This document shows positions 25,990-34,005 of a DNA stretch of 37,007 bases, one piece after another. Made by a program: the position numbers and the translations under genes. The stretch is from Proteus terrae (GTDB taxonomy: Bacteria > Pseudomonadota > Gammaproteobacteria > Enterobacterales > Enterobacteriaceae): positions 1-37,007 of the forward strand of contig NZ_PENS01000021.1 of assembly GCF_003144325.1 (NCBI RefSeq), in the 5' to 3' direction. The notes under the pieces were generated by a model. The model was not told where the DNA came from, did no database searches, and saw only the letters and a program-made list of their open reading frames with translations. Position 1 is the stretch's first letter, and the number at the start of each line of letters is the position of its first letter.

Positions 25990-26742
25990 TTACTTGGTCA
26001 AACTTTTAGTTCGGTATAACCAAGCTCCTAAGATTATCATTAAACCAAAGAAAAAAGGCACTGCCAAAGAGAGCTCAAGGAAAATAAACCGATTAATGTT
26101 AATTCCCTGCCCTTTATTTGAGAATTGTAAAGCTAAAGGCAAAGCACATAATCCAGACAGAAAACCGATCCCAATTAAGCGATATAACTTAATACGATTT
26201 TCTTTTTGTGTTGGAGCATCTTGTTTGCGCTGGTATTGAATGTATTTCCAACACAAATAAAGCAACCCTAATACAGAGCCTAAATGTTGTAATAATTTAT
26301 AGATAGCAATCTCTTGGCTATCGGTCATTCCTTGTAATAACTGTGCTTGTAGTACAGAAAATAATCTGACAGCAGTTCCTGTTTCGTGGGTAAAAGAATC
26401 CCATACAATATGAGTTATTGCACCAATATATAGAGATAAAACAAATAAGCTTAATGCTCTAATATTGGGTTTTATTGGCTCATATAAAGGGATCGGCGAT
26501 ACGCACTTTAATGGATTTCGTAGTAAATAATTTAGAATAAAAACCAGTAAACAAAAAGGAAATGCAGTATAAAACCAGCCCAATAAATTATGTGCCGTTG
26601 TCGCTGATTGATATAAACCAAAAGAATAGAGTAAATCAGGTGATGTGCTTCCCACAATTAATGCAGGTAAACTAAGGCTTTTTCCTATTCGGGACTGCTT
26701 TATGGGGAAAACAATAGAAGGATGTGAAAAAGTCCACGGCAT
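25990..26742 (-). CDS. DUF4184 family integral membrane protein
   Basis: A 250-residue protein with about six membrane segments. The family start MPWTFSHPSIVFPI is distinctive, followed by LPALIVGSTSPDLLYSF (conserved SPD) and YIGAITHIVWDSFTHETGT (conserved H...D..TH), which resemble the metal-ligand pattern of membrane-bound metal-dependent hydrolase-like folds. No function is established for DUF4184. The gene starts 48 bases from a hexanucleotide tandem repeat (26791-26823) in its upstream region, which could affect expression. It converges with mnmH, and its stop abuts the T tract of the mnmH terminator. Confidence 0.88.
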   Translation of the reverse strand: MPWTFSHPSIVFPIKQSRIGKSLSLPALIVGSTSPDLLYSFGLYQSATTAHNLLGWFYTAFPFCLLVFILNYLLRNPLKCVSPIPLYEPIKPNIRALSLFVLSLYIGAITHIVWDSFTHETGTAVRLFSVLQAQLLQGMTDSQEIAIYKLLQHLGSVLGLLYLCWKYIQYQRKQDAPTQKENRIKLYRLIGIGFLSGLCALPLALQFSNKGQGININRFIFLELSLAVPFFFGLMIILGAWLYRTKSLTK

Positions 26743-26790
26743 AGGAATATCTCTATAATATGAAGATGAATAACAAAAAATGAATATAAG

Positions 26791-26823
26791 TATGAGTATG
26801 AGTATGAGTATGAGTATGAGTAT
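26791..26823. repeat. Hexanucleotide tandem repeat (TATGAG)5
   Basis: Five perfect TATGAG units (26791-26820) plus a partial TAT, 48 bases upstream of the DUF4184 start on the minus strand (CTCATA units there). It is a simple-sequence repeat able to change copy number by slippage. Being outside a coding region it would alter promoter or leader spacing, not reading frame. Confidence 0.9.
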
Positions 26824-26903
26824 ATCAGTAGATTAGCTAAGCTTTATCTGATATCACAACGACTATTAAGATTAAATTAGCTCATTGTTATTAATACAAA
26901 AAC

Positions 26904-26930
26904 GCCACTAATGGTGAGAACATTAATGGC
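26904..26930 (-). terminator. Terminator after the 5'-nucleotidase gene
   Basis: On the minus strand GCCATTAATG pairs with CATTAGTGGC (one G-U pair, 7-base loop), followed by GTTTTTG. It lies 26 bases downstream of the stop at 26956. Confidence 0.75.
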
Positions 26931-26955
26931 ATTAAATGATGGGATTATTAATTAT

Positions 26956-28521
26956 TTACACACTATTTTTTGCAGAGATATCAATAATACGTTCTTCTTT
27001 AGGCATATTGATAGTGACTTTTTGCTTAATATATTCAATTACTGCCGTAGCAGCACTGGTATTAGGAATATCTTTAGCATTTCTACCTTGTGTGAAGGCA
27101 GTAAAACCATCTCCGCCTCTCGCTAAGAATGAATTAGCAATAATAGGGTAATAAGTACTATCTTCAACACGTTTTCCATTGATAGAAACTGAAACAACAC
27201 GTTCGTTTACAGGTTTAGTACTGTCATATTTCATTTCAAAACCACTAGATGCTTGTAATACACCATTAGTTAAATTTGCAGAATGGTTCATTAAATCTCG
27301 TAAGTCTTTACCGCTCAATTCCATGTAAGTTAAATCATCAGGGAATGGGAACATACTAATAATATCCCCGATCGTAATATCTCCTTTATGGATCTCGTTA
27401 CGAATACCACCGCTATTAACAAAAGCAACTTGTGCCCGATTATCTGTAACTAAAAAAGCATCAGTAATTAAATTACCAATTTCAGAAGACTCACCGTAAG
27501 AACGCGTTAGTTCATTCTGAGTATTGCCAATTTTTTGTTGTGCAATTTCATCTAATTTTTTAGTCCATGTTTCTATTTTTTTCTGTGTATCTGGGTCAGG
27601 TTTGTGTTCATCAGCAAAGATATTAACTAACTCGCCTTTATAGTGATCAATTTTTTTAGTTTTGTCGTTTATATCTAACACCAATTTTCCAACGTTAATA
27701 CCATAAGCGTCCGTAGAAACAATCAGCGTGTCGTTAACTTTAATAGGCTCTGGTGTACCCACATGAGCATGCCCAGTAATTAAAATATCTAACCCTTTTA
27801 CTTGCTGTGCCAATTCGATATCTTTTTGCAGCATACGAGCGACATCTGCTGAGCCGAAGCTAGATTGTCTTGCTGGAACACCTTCATGAACAAGTAATAT
27901 GGTAATATCAACTTTCCCTTTCAGTTCATTAAGATATTTATTAAGGTATTCAACTTCATCTCTTGCTTCAACCCCCTCTCGTTTATCTTTATTAACCGTG
28001 TCATAGAAAGCAAACTTACCATGCAATCCAATTACACCAAATTTCACGCCTTCTTTTTCTATTATAATATACGGTTTATCCCAGACAGCTTTGCCGTTAT
28101 CTTCATAGAAAACATTACCTAAAAGTACAGGAAATGTTGCTTTTTTAAGTTGAGCCACCATGTTTTCTACGCCATGGTCGAATTCATGATTCCCCACGGA
28201 AGCCGCATCAAAAGACATTTCGTTCATGATATCAATAATGGCTTCACCTTGGGTTAAAGTACTTAAATAAGGACCTGTGAAATAATCGCCAGCATCAAGA
28301 AATAAAACACCTGGATTATTTTTTTTAGCGTCTTTAACAATGGTTGCAATATTTGCAAACCCACCGACTAATCTATCCTTACTAACATAAGGTGCTTTAA
28401 AAGGAACGGCATTCGCGTGTAAATCGTTAGTATGATAAATAGTAATTTCTTGAGCGAATACGGAAGAGCTTCCTAATAAAGCGCCAATTAACAGAGGTAA
28501 TATAAGAACGGGCTTACTCAT
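26956..28521 (-). CDS. Periplasmic 5'-nucleotidase/metallophosphatase (UshA-like)
   Basis: A 521-residue secreted enzyme. The signal peptide ends at VFA-QE (about residue 23). The N-terminal dinuclear metallophosphatase domain shows all metal-ligand motifs: HTNDLHA (~30), DAGDYFTG (~76), GNHEFDHG (~115), LLVHEG and ITGHAHVGTP (~250). The C-terminal 5'-nucleotidase domain has FVNSGGIRNEI (~370) and IIANSFLARGGDGF (~470), which bind the nucleotide. The family hydrolyses 5'-nucleotides and often UDP-sugars. It is shorter than E. coli UshA (550) and has DLHAN where UshA has DHHGH, so it may be a paralogous nucleotidase, and ushA is not assigned. A near-consensus CRP site lies upstream. Confidence 0.9.
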   Translation of the reverse strand: MSKPVLILPLLIGALLGSSSVFAQEITIYHTNDLHANAVPFKAPYVSKDRLVGGFANIATIVKDAKKNNPGVLFLDAGDYFTGPYLSTLTQGEAIIDIMNEMSFDAASVGNHEFDHGVENMVAQLKKATFPVLLGNVFYEDNGKAVWDKPYIIIEKEGVKFGVIGLHGKFAFYDTVNKDKREGVEARDEVEYLNKYLNELKGKVDITILLVHEGVPARQSSFGSADVARMLQKDIELAQQVKGLDILITGHAHVGTPEPIKVNDTLIVSTDAYGINVGKLVLDINDKTKKIDHYKGELVNIFADEHKPDPDTQKKIETWTKKLDEIAQQKIGNTQNELTRSYGESSEIGNLITDAFLVTDNRAQVAFVNSGGIRNEIHKGDITIGDIISMFPFPDDLTYMELSGKDLRDLMNHSANLTNGVLQASSGFEMKYDSTKPVNERVVSVSINGKRVEDSTYYPIIANSFLARGGDGFTAFTQGRNAKDIPNTSAATAVIEYIKQKVTINMPKEERIIDISAKNSV

Positions 28522-28604
28522 AATAATATCCTGTAAGTATAAAAATACTGAAATAACCTGGTTGATGTTCGGTATTTAGTTAATAACACCTGACTTGTTA
28601 AAAG

Positions 28605-28620
28605 TATGATAACTATCACA
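28605..28620. promoter_or_regulatory. Possible CRP site
   Basis: TATGA-N6-TCACA, one mismatch from the CRP core consensus, between the divergent 5'-nucleotidase and zinc-ribbon genes (84 bases upstream of the nucleotidase start). Nucleotidase genes are plausible CRP targets, but one match of this quality in AT-rich sequence can be chance. Confidence 0.45.
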
Positions 28621-28690
28621 GTGCGTTAGCATTATGCGTAGTTGAATTATGTTATTATCATTTTGTGTTGGTTTTTTGTGATAAGAACTG

Positions 28691-30067
28691 ATGAAAACAG
28701 TAAAAGAAATTAACGTTAATGTATGTAAAACAGAAAGTTGTGAGCATTTTTCTGAAGTTGTAGAAAATGCCTATGTGATCCCATCTTTTAAATTAGGTTT
28801 TCCTGCCGTTTATTGCAATTGTTGTGGCGGTAGTAGCGTATTAATTAATAATGAAGATATAAAGGCATTATTAAATCCTTATGTTGAATTTTTTAATTTA
28901 AATGTTAATGAGCAATGCCCAAATTGTGATTCATCAGAAAAAATACTTTATGGCAAGACGGGAAAAGGAACAGTACGCTATCAATGTAAACAGTGTAATA
29001 CGGTTTTTTCTCTTAAAAACAACATAGATTTAAAGTCTTTTAATAATAAAATAATAGAACTTCTTATTTTACAATCGCAAACACCCAGTTATATTATTAA
29101 GAATTTAAACATTACCCCTGCTCTGTTTTATAGAAAATTATCTGTTATTGAAAAGATAATGGAAATAAAAGCAAGGCAATATGAAAAGCTATTAGATAAA
29201 AATAAGGTTTATGACTTACAAACAAACGTATTTACGTTGAGTTGTCGTAACAACACAACACAAGGCTTTTCAAATGAACTTTTTGGAATGGTAACTTGTT
29301 GCTCTAAAACGGGTTATGTTTTTCTTCAAAGTGTTAATTGGAGTGAGATATTAGTAAGCTCTGATAGCCAATATCATAACAACACTAAAAAAGAGACATT
29401 AGATAATACTCAAGGTGTATTACTCGATAATATTATTATGCGATATGAACAAATAAACAGTAGGAAAAGTTTTGGTCAAATTCAATATACAGAAAAGATT
29501 TGCTCTGAGCATATTATCGAGCCTGTTGTTTTATCTCATTACCACTTTCTTAAATTAAAGTTTATTCTACCAATAAGTATTAAACATCATTTTATTTATC
29601 ATGATAGTTTTATCCGTGGTGGATGTATGGTTGCCTACGGTAAAGAAATAAAACAAAAAACGTCTAACCTTTATTATGTGGTTTCAAAGAGATCACGCCT
29701 AACATCAGATTTTAATTATAAAGGAAGTTATACGCTGGGTTGGTGGAATAACAAGTGGTATGAGTTTATATCTCAAGATAACCAAGAGTTATTCTATCTA
29801 TGTAACTTAGGGGTAAATAAAATGGATGACGTTAGTTCTTATACTAAAATATCCCCTTCTCTTGATTACAGCCATCTATTTATTCAATCATTTAAAGAAA
29901 AATTCCCTGATGTATTTTTAAAAACATTATCGCCTAGTACAGTAAAGTTACTATTATCTATTTATAGTTTTTACTATAATTATTGTCTTAGCAATGAAAG
30001 TGGGACACCAGCACAAAGAATAGAACTAATAAAAGAAAAGATAACAATAAAGTCACTGTTTAATTAA
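28691..30067 (+). CDS. IS1 InsA-like zinc-ribbon/HTH protein of unknown function
   Basis: A 458-residue protein. Cys12 and Cys17, then Cys42, Cys44 and Cys45, form a first cysteine cluster. A canonical zinc ribbon follows: CPNC (76-79) and CKQC (99-102) around a YGKTGKGTVRYQ turn, very like the ribbon of IS1 InsA. Residues ~112-155 resemble the InsA helix-turn-helix. The remaining 300 residues are unrecognised; YDLQTNVFTLSC sits where transposases have their first catalytic Asp strand, and several aromatic-rich beta segments follow. No terminal inverted repeats, InsB-type frame or target duplication flank it, and it has its own terminator, so it looks like a domesticated transposase-derived regulator rather than an active element. 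The ATG at 28691 lacks a strong ribosome binding site. Confidence 0.65.
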   Translation: MKTVKEINVNVCKTESCEHFSEVVENAYVIPSFKLGFPAVYCNCCGGSSVLINNEDIKALLNPYVEFFNLNVNEQCPNCDSSEKILYGKTGKGTVRYQCKQCNTVFSLKNNIDLKSFNNKIIELLILQSQTPSYIIKNLNITPALFYRKLSVIEKIMEIKARQYEKLLDKNKVYDLQTNVFTLSCRNNTTQGFSNELFGMVTCCSKTGYVFLQSVNWSEILVSSDSQYHNNTKKETLDNTQGVLLDNIIMRYEQINSRKSFGQIQYTEKICSEHIIEPVVLSHYHFLKLKFILPISIKHHFIYHDSFIRGGCMVAYGKEIKQKTSNLYYVVSKRSRLTSDFNYKGSYTLGWWNNKWYEFISQDNQELFYLCNLGVNKMDDVSSYTKISPSLDYSHLFIQSFKEKFPDVFLKTLSPSTVKLLLSIYSFYYNYCLSNESGTPAQRIELIKEKITIKSLFN

Positions 30068-30070
30068 AAT

Positions 30071-30097
30071 AAAAACACCTTATTAAAAGGTGTTTTT
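30071..30097 (+). terminator. Rho-independent terminator
   Basis: An 11-bp perfect stem AAAAACACCTT/AAGGTGTTTTT with a 5-base loop, 3 bases after the stop of the zinc-ribbon gene. A-rich before and T-rich after, so it could work in both directions. Confidence 0.88.
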
Positions 30098-30423
30098 ATT
30101 TTAATTATGTTATCTATCTATTTTTAATAATTATCTATTCTTAATAGCAAAGTGGCACATATAGCCATGATAAAATTGAAAATTATACTAAAACTAAATA
30201 CAATCAATTAGCGTTTTATCAGGAAAAATATAATCGGATTTTAGTGTATCTTCCTAAGAAGGCGTGATCATTCTTGACAATGGAATAAATATATTTTTTC
30301 TTATTATAAATAATGTGTCTTATTGTGCTATCTAAATCTTCTCTTAATCTTTCTTTAATTTTATCGCAGATAATAAGCGATGAGTTTTTATTAAAATGCG
30401 ATTTTGTGATTTAAAAAGAGAAT
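30098..30423. other. AT-rich intergenic region with a possible tiny remnant
   Basis: No gene is supported here. A 39-codon frame without a start (30148-30267) encodes peptide-like sequence (YNQLAFYQEKYNRILVYLPKK) and could be the tail of a lost gene. A TTGACA hexamer at 30274 has no well-spaced -10 partner. The promoter for the GNAT/serine hydrolase pair should lie in this stretch. Confidence 0.4.
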
Positions 30424-30866
30424 ATGATGGATATCAGTTTAAAACGTATCACTTCAGATAATTACGAAGAAATTAGTCTACTTGAAGTAGAAGAATATCA
30501 AGAAGACTATATTGCTTCTAATATGTGGTCTTTAGTTGAGGCGGCTTATAACGAAAACTATGTCGTCAGAGGTATTTATTAGATAAACCAGTTGGTTTTT
30601 TTATGTGGGTAAAAGAAAACCCGCATAAAATTGCTATTTGGCGTTTTATGATAGATAAAATACACCAAAATAAAGGGTTAGGCAGAAATGCCCTTCAGAT
30701 TGCTTTAAATGAAATTAAAAAAGATAAAGAAATCAAGGAAATTGAGATCTGTTATAACCCATTAAATCCCGTGGCTAAGACATTCTATGACTCTTTTGGT
30801 TTTGAAGAGATAGGTATGGATAAAGATGGGGATGATATGTTAGCACTAATAAGAGTAACACAATGA
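30424..30866 (+). pseudogene. GNAT acetyltransferase (BltD/SpeG-like), frameshifted
   Basis: Two frames together make a complete GNAT protein of ~147 residues. The first (ATG 30424 or 30427, behind AGAG) encodes ISLKRITSDNYEEISLLEV...NYVVRGIY and stops at TAG 30580. The second resumes in another frame from TTA 30579 as LDKPVGFFMW and runs to TGA 30866. It contains the acetyl-CoA loop QNKGLGRNAL and the C-terminal NPVAKTFYDSFGFEEIG. Adding one T in TATTTATTA restores a single frame (GIY-LDKPVG), so a one-base deletion or a sequence error splits the gene. The layout resembles spermidine or diamine acetyltransferases of the BltD type. The downstream frame overlaps the serine hydrolase start (ATGA), so they form an operon. 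A product from an internal ATG at 30603 would lack the N-terminal strands. Confidence 0.8.
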
Positions 30867-31897
30867 AAAATATCAAAAATAATAGCAAGCGAGATCAGAT
30901 AGAACAGTTATTAAGACCTATTTCAGAGAATACACCAGGTATTATTATACAGGCTCGCTTTGATGATGGTGTTATATATCAAGCTCAAAAAGGTCTTGCG
31001 AATATATCTAAAAATCAATTAATTGACGAAAATAGTGTCTTTAATTTGGCTTCTGTTTCAAAGCAATTTACCGCTTTTTCTATATTACTTCTGGCTAAAG
31101 ATGGAAAGTTGTCACTTGACGATTCAATTCTTATTTACTTGCCGGAGTTAGGTGATTATGCCAAAGCGATCACAATTAACGATTTAGTTTCCCATACCAG
31201 TGGGTTAATTGATTATATGGAATTAGCGTTTGAGCGAGGTGTTTCTTACACAACACAACTTACGCCAGAAGAAAGTTTTTCTGATATCGTAAAACAAACA
31301 AAGACTTACTATCCTATTGGTAGTAAATTTGAATATAACAATACTGGGTATTTTTTGTTATCTCAGATCATTGAGCGTGTAAGCCAACAACCATTTTCAG
31401 TTTTTGCTCAAGAGCGCATTTTTGCGCCATTACAAATGAACGATACGTTTATTGTTGAAGAATATCCTACAGTAAATCCTATTGTGTCTGGATATACAGA
31501 AAATGAGCAAGGCAACTATGAGTTATCAGAAAGCCCTTGGACACATACTGGGGATGGTGCAGTACATTCAAGTGCGAACGATTTAATGAAATGGGGTGAA
31601 AACTTTAGTACTGCAAAAGTGGGTGGTGCCGAGCTTATTGCAAAAATGACACTGCCTTTTCCTAATTCTACGCGTGAAGGTAAGCCTGTAATTGATTATG
31701 AAGCTTATGGATTTGGCCTTTTTATTAGTCATGCTCTGGGTGAAATAAGTTTTGAACATTCAGGAGGATGGATGGGAACTTCAACCTATTTTATGCGCTT
31801 TCCGCAATCAAAACTTACTATCGCAGTTCTATCTAATCGTGAAAACTATAATATTGATTTACTTGCAACTGAAGCAGCAAAAATTTTGCTGAATTAG
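30863..31897 (+). CDS. Cytosolic serine hydrolase, beta-lactamase/PBP4-like family
   Basis: A 344-residue protein of the class C beta-lactamase-related family (S12). The catalytic SxxK motif is SVSK at 64-67, the YxN motif is YNN at 158-160, and an FEHSGG motif near residue 305 takes the place of KTG. There is no signal peptide, so unlike true beta-lactamases it is predicted cytosolic and is probably an esterase, amidase or peptidase, not an antibiotic-resistance enzyme. The ATG overlaps the stop of the frameshifted GNAT gene by four bases, implying translational coupling to an upstream frame that is now broken; expression may depend on ribosomes entering the second GNAT frame. Confidence 0.85.
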   Translation: MKNIKNNSKRDQIEQLLRPISENTPGIIIQARFDDGVIYQAQKGLANISKNQLIDENSVFNLASVSKQFTAFSILLLAKDGKLSLDDSILIYLPELGDYAKAITINDLVSHTSGLIDYMELAFERGVSYTTQLTPEESFSDIVKQTKTYYPIGSKFEYNNTGYFLLSQIIERVSQQPFSVFAQERIFAPLQMNDTFIVEEYPTVNPIVSGYTENEQGNYELSESPWTHTGDGAVHSSANDLMKWGENFSTAKVGGAELIAKMTLPFPNSTREGKPVIDYEAYGFGLFISHALGEISFEHSGGWMGTSTYFMRFPQSKLTIAVLSNRENYNIDLLATEAAKILLN

Positions 31898-31947
31898 TCG
31901 GCAAAAATAGAAAATATAATAAAAAATATAAGATTGCTCTTTGTAAA

Positions 31948-31980
31948 ATAGAAAAAGGTGCAATTGCACCCTCTTCTATT
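31948..31980. terminator. Bidirectional terminator
   Basis: The palindromic core GGTGCAATTGCACC (31957-31970) is flanked by AATAGAA/TTCTATT arms, with T-rich and A-rich sides. It lies between two convergent genes. Confidence 0.75.
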
Positions 31981-32001
31981 TTTTAATTTAAATAAGAGAA
32001 A

Positions 32002-33669
32002 TTATAACCCCATAATTTGTCTATTCTTAGGATAAGAAAGGGTATAATTTAATGGTAATGATTTTTCCTCTTTGGCACCTAATGTAATATCCCATTTAAT
32101 TTCGCCAGTATCTTTATCAAGTACACCGTCTTTATAAACTGCATCTGCTACATTGATATTGTTTTCCTGACTAAGTGGCAATTGATCGTAAATAGTGACT
32201 TTTACAGGAGAGTTATAAGTATTTCTTACTTTAATAGTATAACTCTCTTTTTGTTCAATGGTTGTACCAATAAAGATAGGCTCTTTTCTTATTTTTTCAT
32301 TGTTAATACGGCTAATTTGAATATTTTTATCTATTCCAAATGGAATACTAAGTAACTCTGTTAATTCATTAGTATTAATATAACTATTACCAACAAAGCT
32401 ATTCATATAGTAAATATTCGCACGGCCATTAAGTAAATTTAAGTTTTCCCAATCTTTGACTTCAGCTTGTAAATAAACTTCTTCAACTAATTTAGGCGTC
32501 GTTAAATAGCGATAATTCGCAATAACTTCTTTTTGATTAATCACTAATGTATTAGGCTCTGTGCTATTTTTTAAGGTGTAAGGTAACGCGATAGTATGAC
32601 TGAAATTAATCCCATTATTATTAGTTGTTACATATCGTGTTACTCCCTTATTTAATTGTTTTTCATGACTTTCTTCTCTTATTATCGCAGGAGATGGTGC
32701 GACTGGAGAAGCCATCTCCATGCTCATACTTTTACTTCTAAATTTAGCATTATCATTGTAAAGAGCGAGATACCATGGTGATAAAGTTGGTGCAGTAATA
32801 TTTAAAGATGGATTTGTGGATGTTAAAATCAGTTTTACTTTATCCCAATTTAAGCCTGTATTTTGAATAACATCCGCCTTGTAGGTGAGTAATATTGGCT
32901 TATCCATTCCTTGACTTCGAATATCATAAGCAGGTGACCATCCTGCATCTGGTGTTATATAAGAAATACGCATTTTACTGGTTAGATTTTTTGATGTGCC
33001 TAAAGATAAAACAATTTGTGTTTTCTCTTGCGCAATAATTGGCATATCAATTTCTAATTGTCGGCTTAACTCTTCTAATTGTTTTGTTAATTCAGTGATT
33101 TCTTCACGCGCCATTTTTTGCTGATTTAGAATAGATGTCATTTTTTGGCTAATAAAATCAAATTTTTGTGATGAGTGTTCTAATGACTGAGTTTCACCAT
33201 AACCAAAAAATGATTGGTCTTTTAATAAAGTAATTTGTTCATTACCCACATTAATATTGATGTTTAATTCTTCAATTCGCTTATTAATGTCTTTCTGTTT
33301 TTCCATCAATACTGCAATGTCTGAAGGGTAACTAGGAGCAATAGGAATTTTTTTAACGTTAATGGTGTTAATAATCACATCTTCATTATCAATGCTAATT
33401 GATAAGCTTCTAGGATCAATATTGTTTGCAACATTAGATAAAACAACTTCACTCTGCCCCGCAGGTAAGTTGAGAGTGACGTTATTTTCAAGTTCAGCAC
33501 CCCGTAAAAAAATCGTTGCTTGATTGAGTTTTATATCATAATTAATCGGTTTAGTCGGATCTACGGAATTGATTTCATTAGCAAAAGCACTAGTTGCACT
33601 AATAATAGATAATGTAATAAGCGATAGCGTTAATTTATTGGATTTAATCATCATTTTCATTCTATCCAT
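32002..33669 (-). CDS. MuiA-family protein (DUF4140-DUF4139), secreted
   Basis: A 555-residue protein with an N-terminal signal peptide (LTLSLITLSIISATSAFA then NE). Residues ~45-140 match the DUF4140 N-terminal domain (QATIFLRGAELENNVTLNLPAG and VVLSNVANNIDPRSLSI). A coiled-coil-like helical pair covers ~125-215. The C-terminal DUF4139 domain starts ISYITPDAGWSPAYDIRSQG, with LNWDKVKLILTSTNPS and the closing VTIYDQLPLS...GEIKWDITLGAKEEKSLPLNYTLSYP. Proteins of this layout are annotated mucoidy inhibitor A-like; the biochemical role is unknown, likely in the periplasm. Four in-frame ATGs cluster at the start (33669, 33660, 33654, 33651), and none has a clear ribosome binding site, so the exact N-terminus is uncertain. 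Monocistronic. Confidence 0.85.
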   Translation of the reverse strand: MDRMKMMIKSNKLTLSLITLSIISATSAFANEINSVDPTKPINYDIKLNQATIFLRGAELENNVTLNLPAGQSEVVLSNVANNIDPRSLSISIDNEDVIINTINVKKIPIAPSYPSDIAVLMEKQKDINKRIEELNININVGNEQITLLKDQSFFGYGETQSLEHSSQKFDFISQKMTSILNQQKMAREEITELTKQLEELSRQLEIDMPIIAQEKTQIVLSLGTSKNLTSKMRISYITPDAGWSPAYDIRSQGMDKPILLTYKADVIQNTGLNWDKVKLILTSTNPSLNITAPTLSPWYLALYNDNAKFRSKSMSMEMASPVAPSPAIIREESHEKQLNKGVTRYVTTNNNGINFSHTIALPYTLKNSTEPNTLVINQKEVIANYRYLTTPKLVEEVYLQAEVKDWENLNLLNGRANIYYMNSFVGNSYINTNELTELLSIPFGIDKNIQISRINNEKIRKEPIFIGTTIEQKESYTIKVRNTYNSPVKVTIYDQLPLSQENNINVADAVYKDGVLDKDTGEIKWDITLGAKEEKSLPLNYTLSYPKNRQIMGL

Positions 33670-33956
33670 AGTTGATGAGCAGTATTAGTGGGAACTGCAA
33701 AATAGTTGCACAAGTATATTTAGATAGTATTGCATCTCGAATAAATTAGATAACAGAATAAACTTAAAGATCTAATAGTTGTGAAGGAGAAAAAACAGAT
33801 AAAACAGTGTGTTAGTGTTTTAAATTAAATGAGTATTTAAATAATAAGGATTATCTTAATGATGGTGCAATATTTAGCTTTTATTATCTTTATATAGTCT
33901 TGTTTAGATAAAAATAAGCAGAAAAGATCAATGAACTTTAGCAATAACAATAAAAA
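33670..33956. other. AT-rich intergenic region
   Basis: Lies between the MuiA-family gene start and the terminator of the deaminase gene, both on the minus strand. No reading frame of credible length was found. It should contain the promoter of the MuiA-family gene; no clear -35/-10 pair was identified. Confidence 0.5.
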
Positions 33957-33980
33957 AGGCAGTTTAAAAACAAACTGCCT
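33957..33980 (-). terminator. Rho-independent terminator after the deaminase gene
   Basis: A 9-bp perfect stem AGGCAGTTT/AAACTGCCT with a 6-base loop; on the minus strand it is followed by TTTTTTA. It lies 25 bases past the stop at 34006. Confidence 0.88.
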
Positions 33981-34005
33981 AGAATAAAGATATCTTTATC
34001 GATTC

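Noticed and set aside
28691-30067. Calling the zinc-ribbon gene an active insertion sequence
   Set aside because: No terminal inverted repeats, target duplication or second transposase frame were seen around it.
30148-30267. A 39-codon open frame without a start in the 30.1-30.4 kb gap
   Set aside because: Too short, no start codon and no recognisable family; noted only as a possible remnant.
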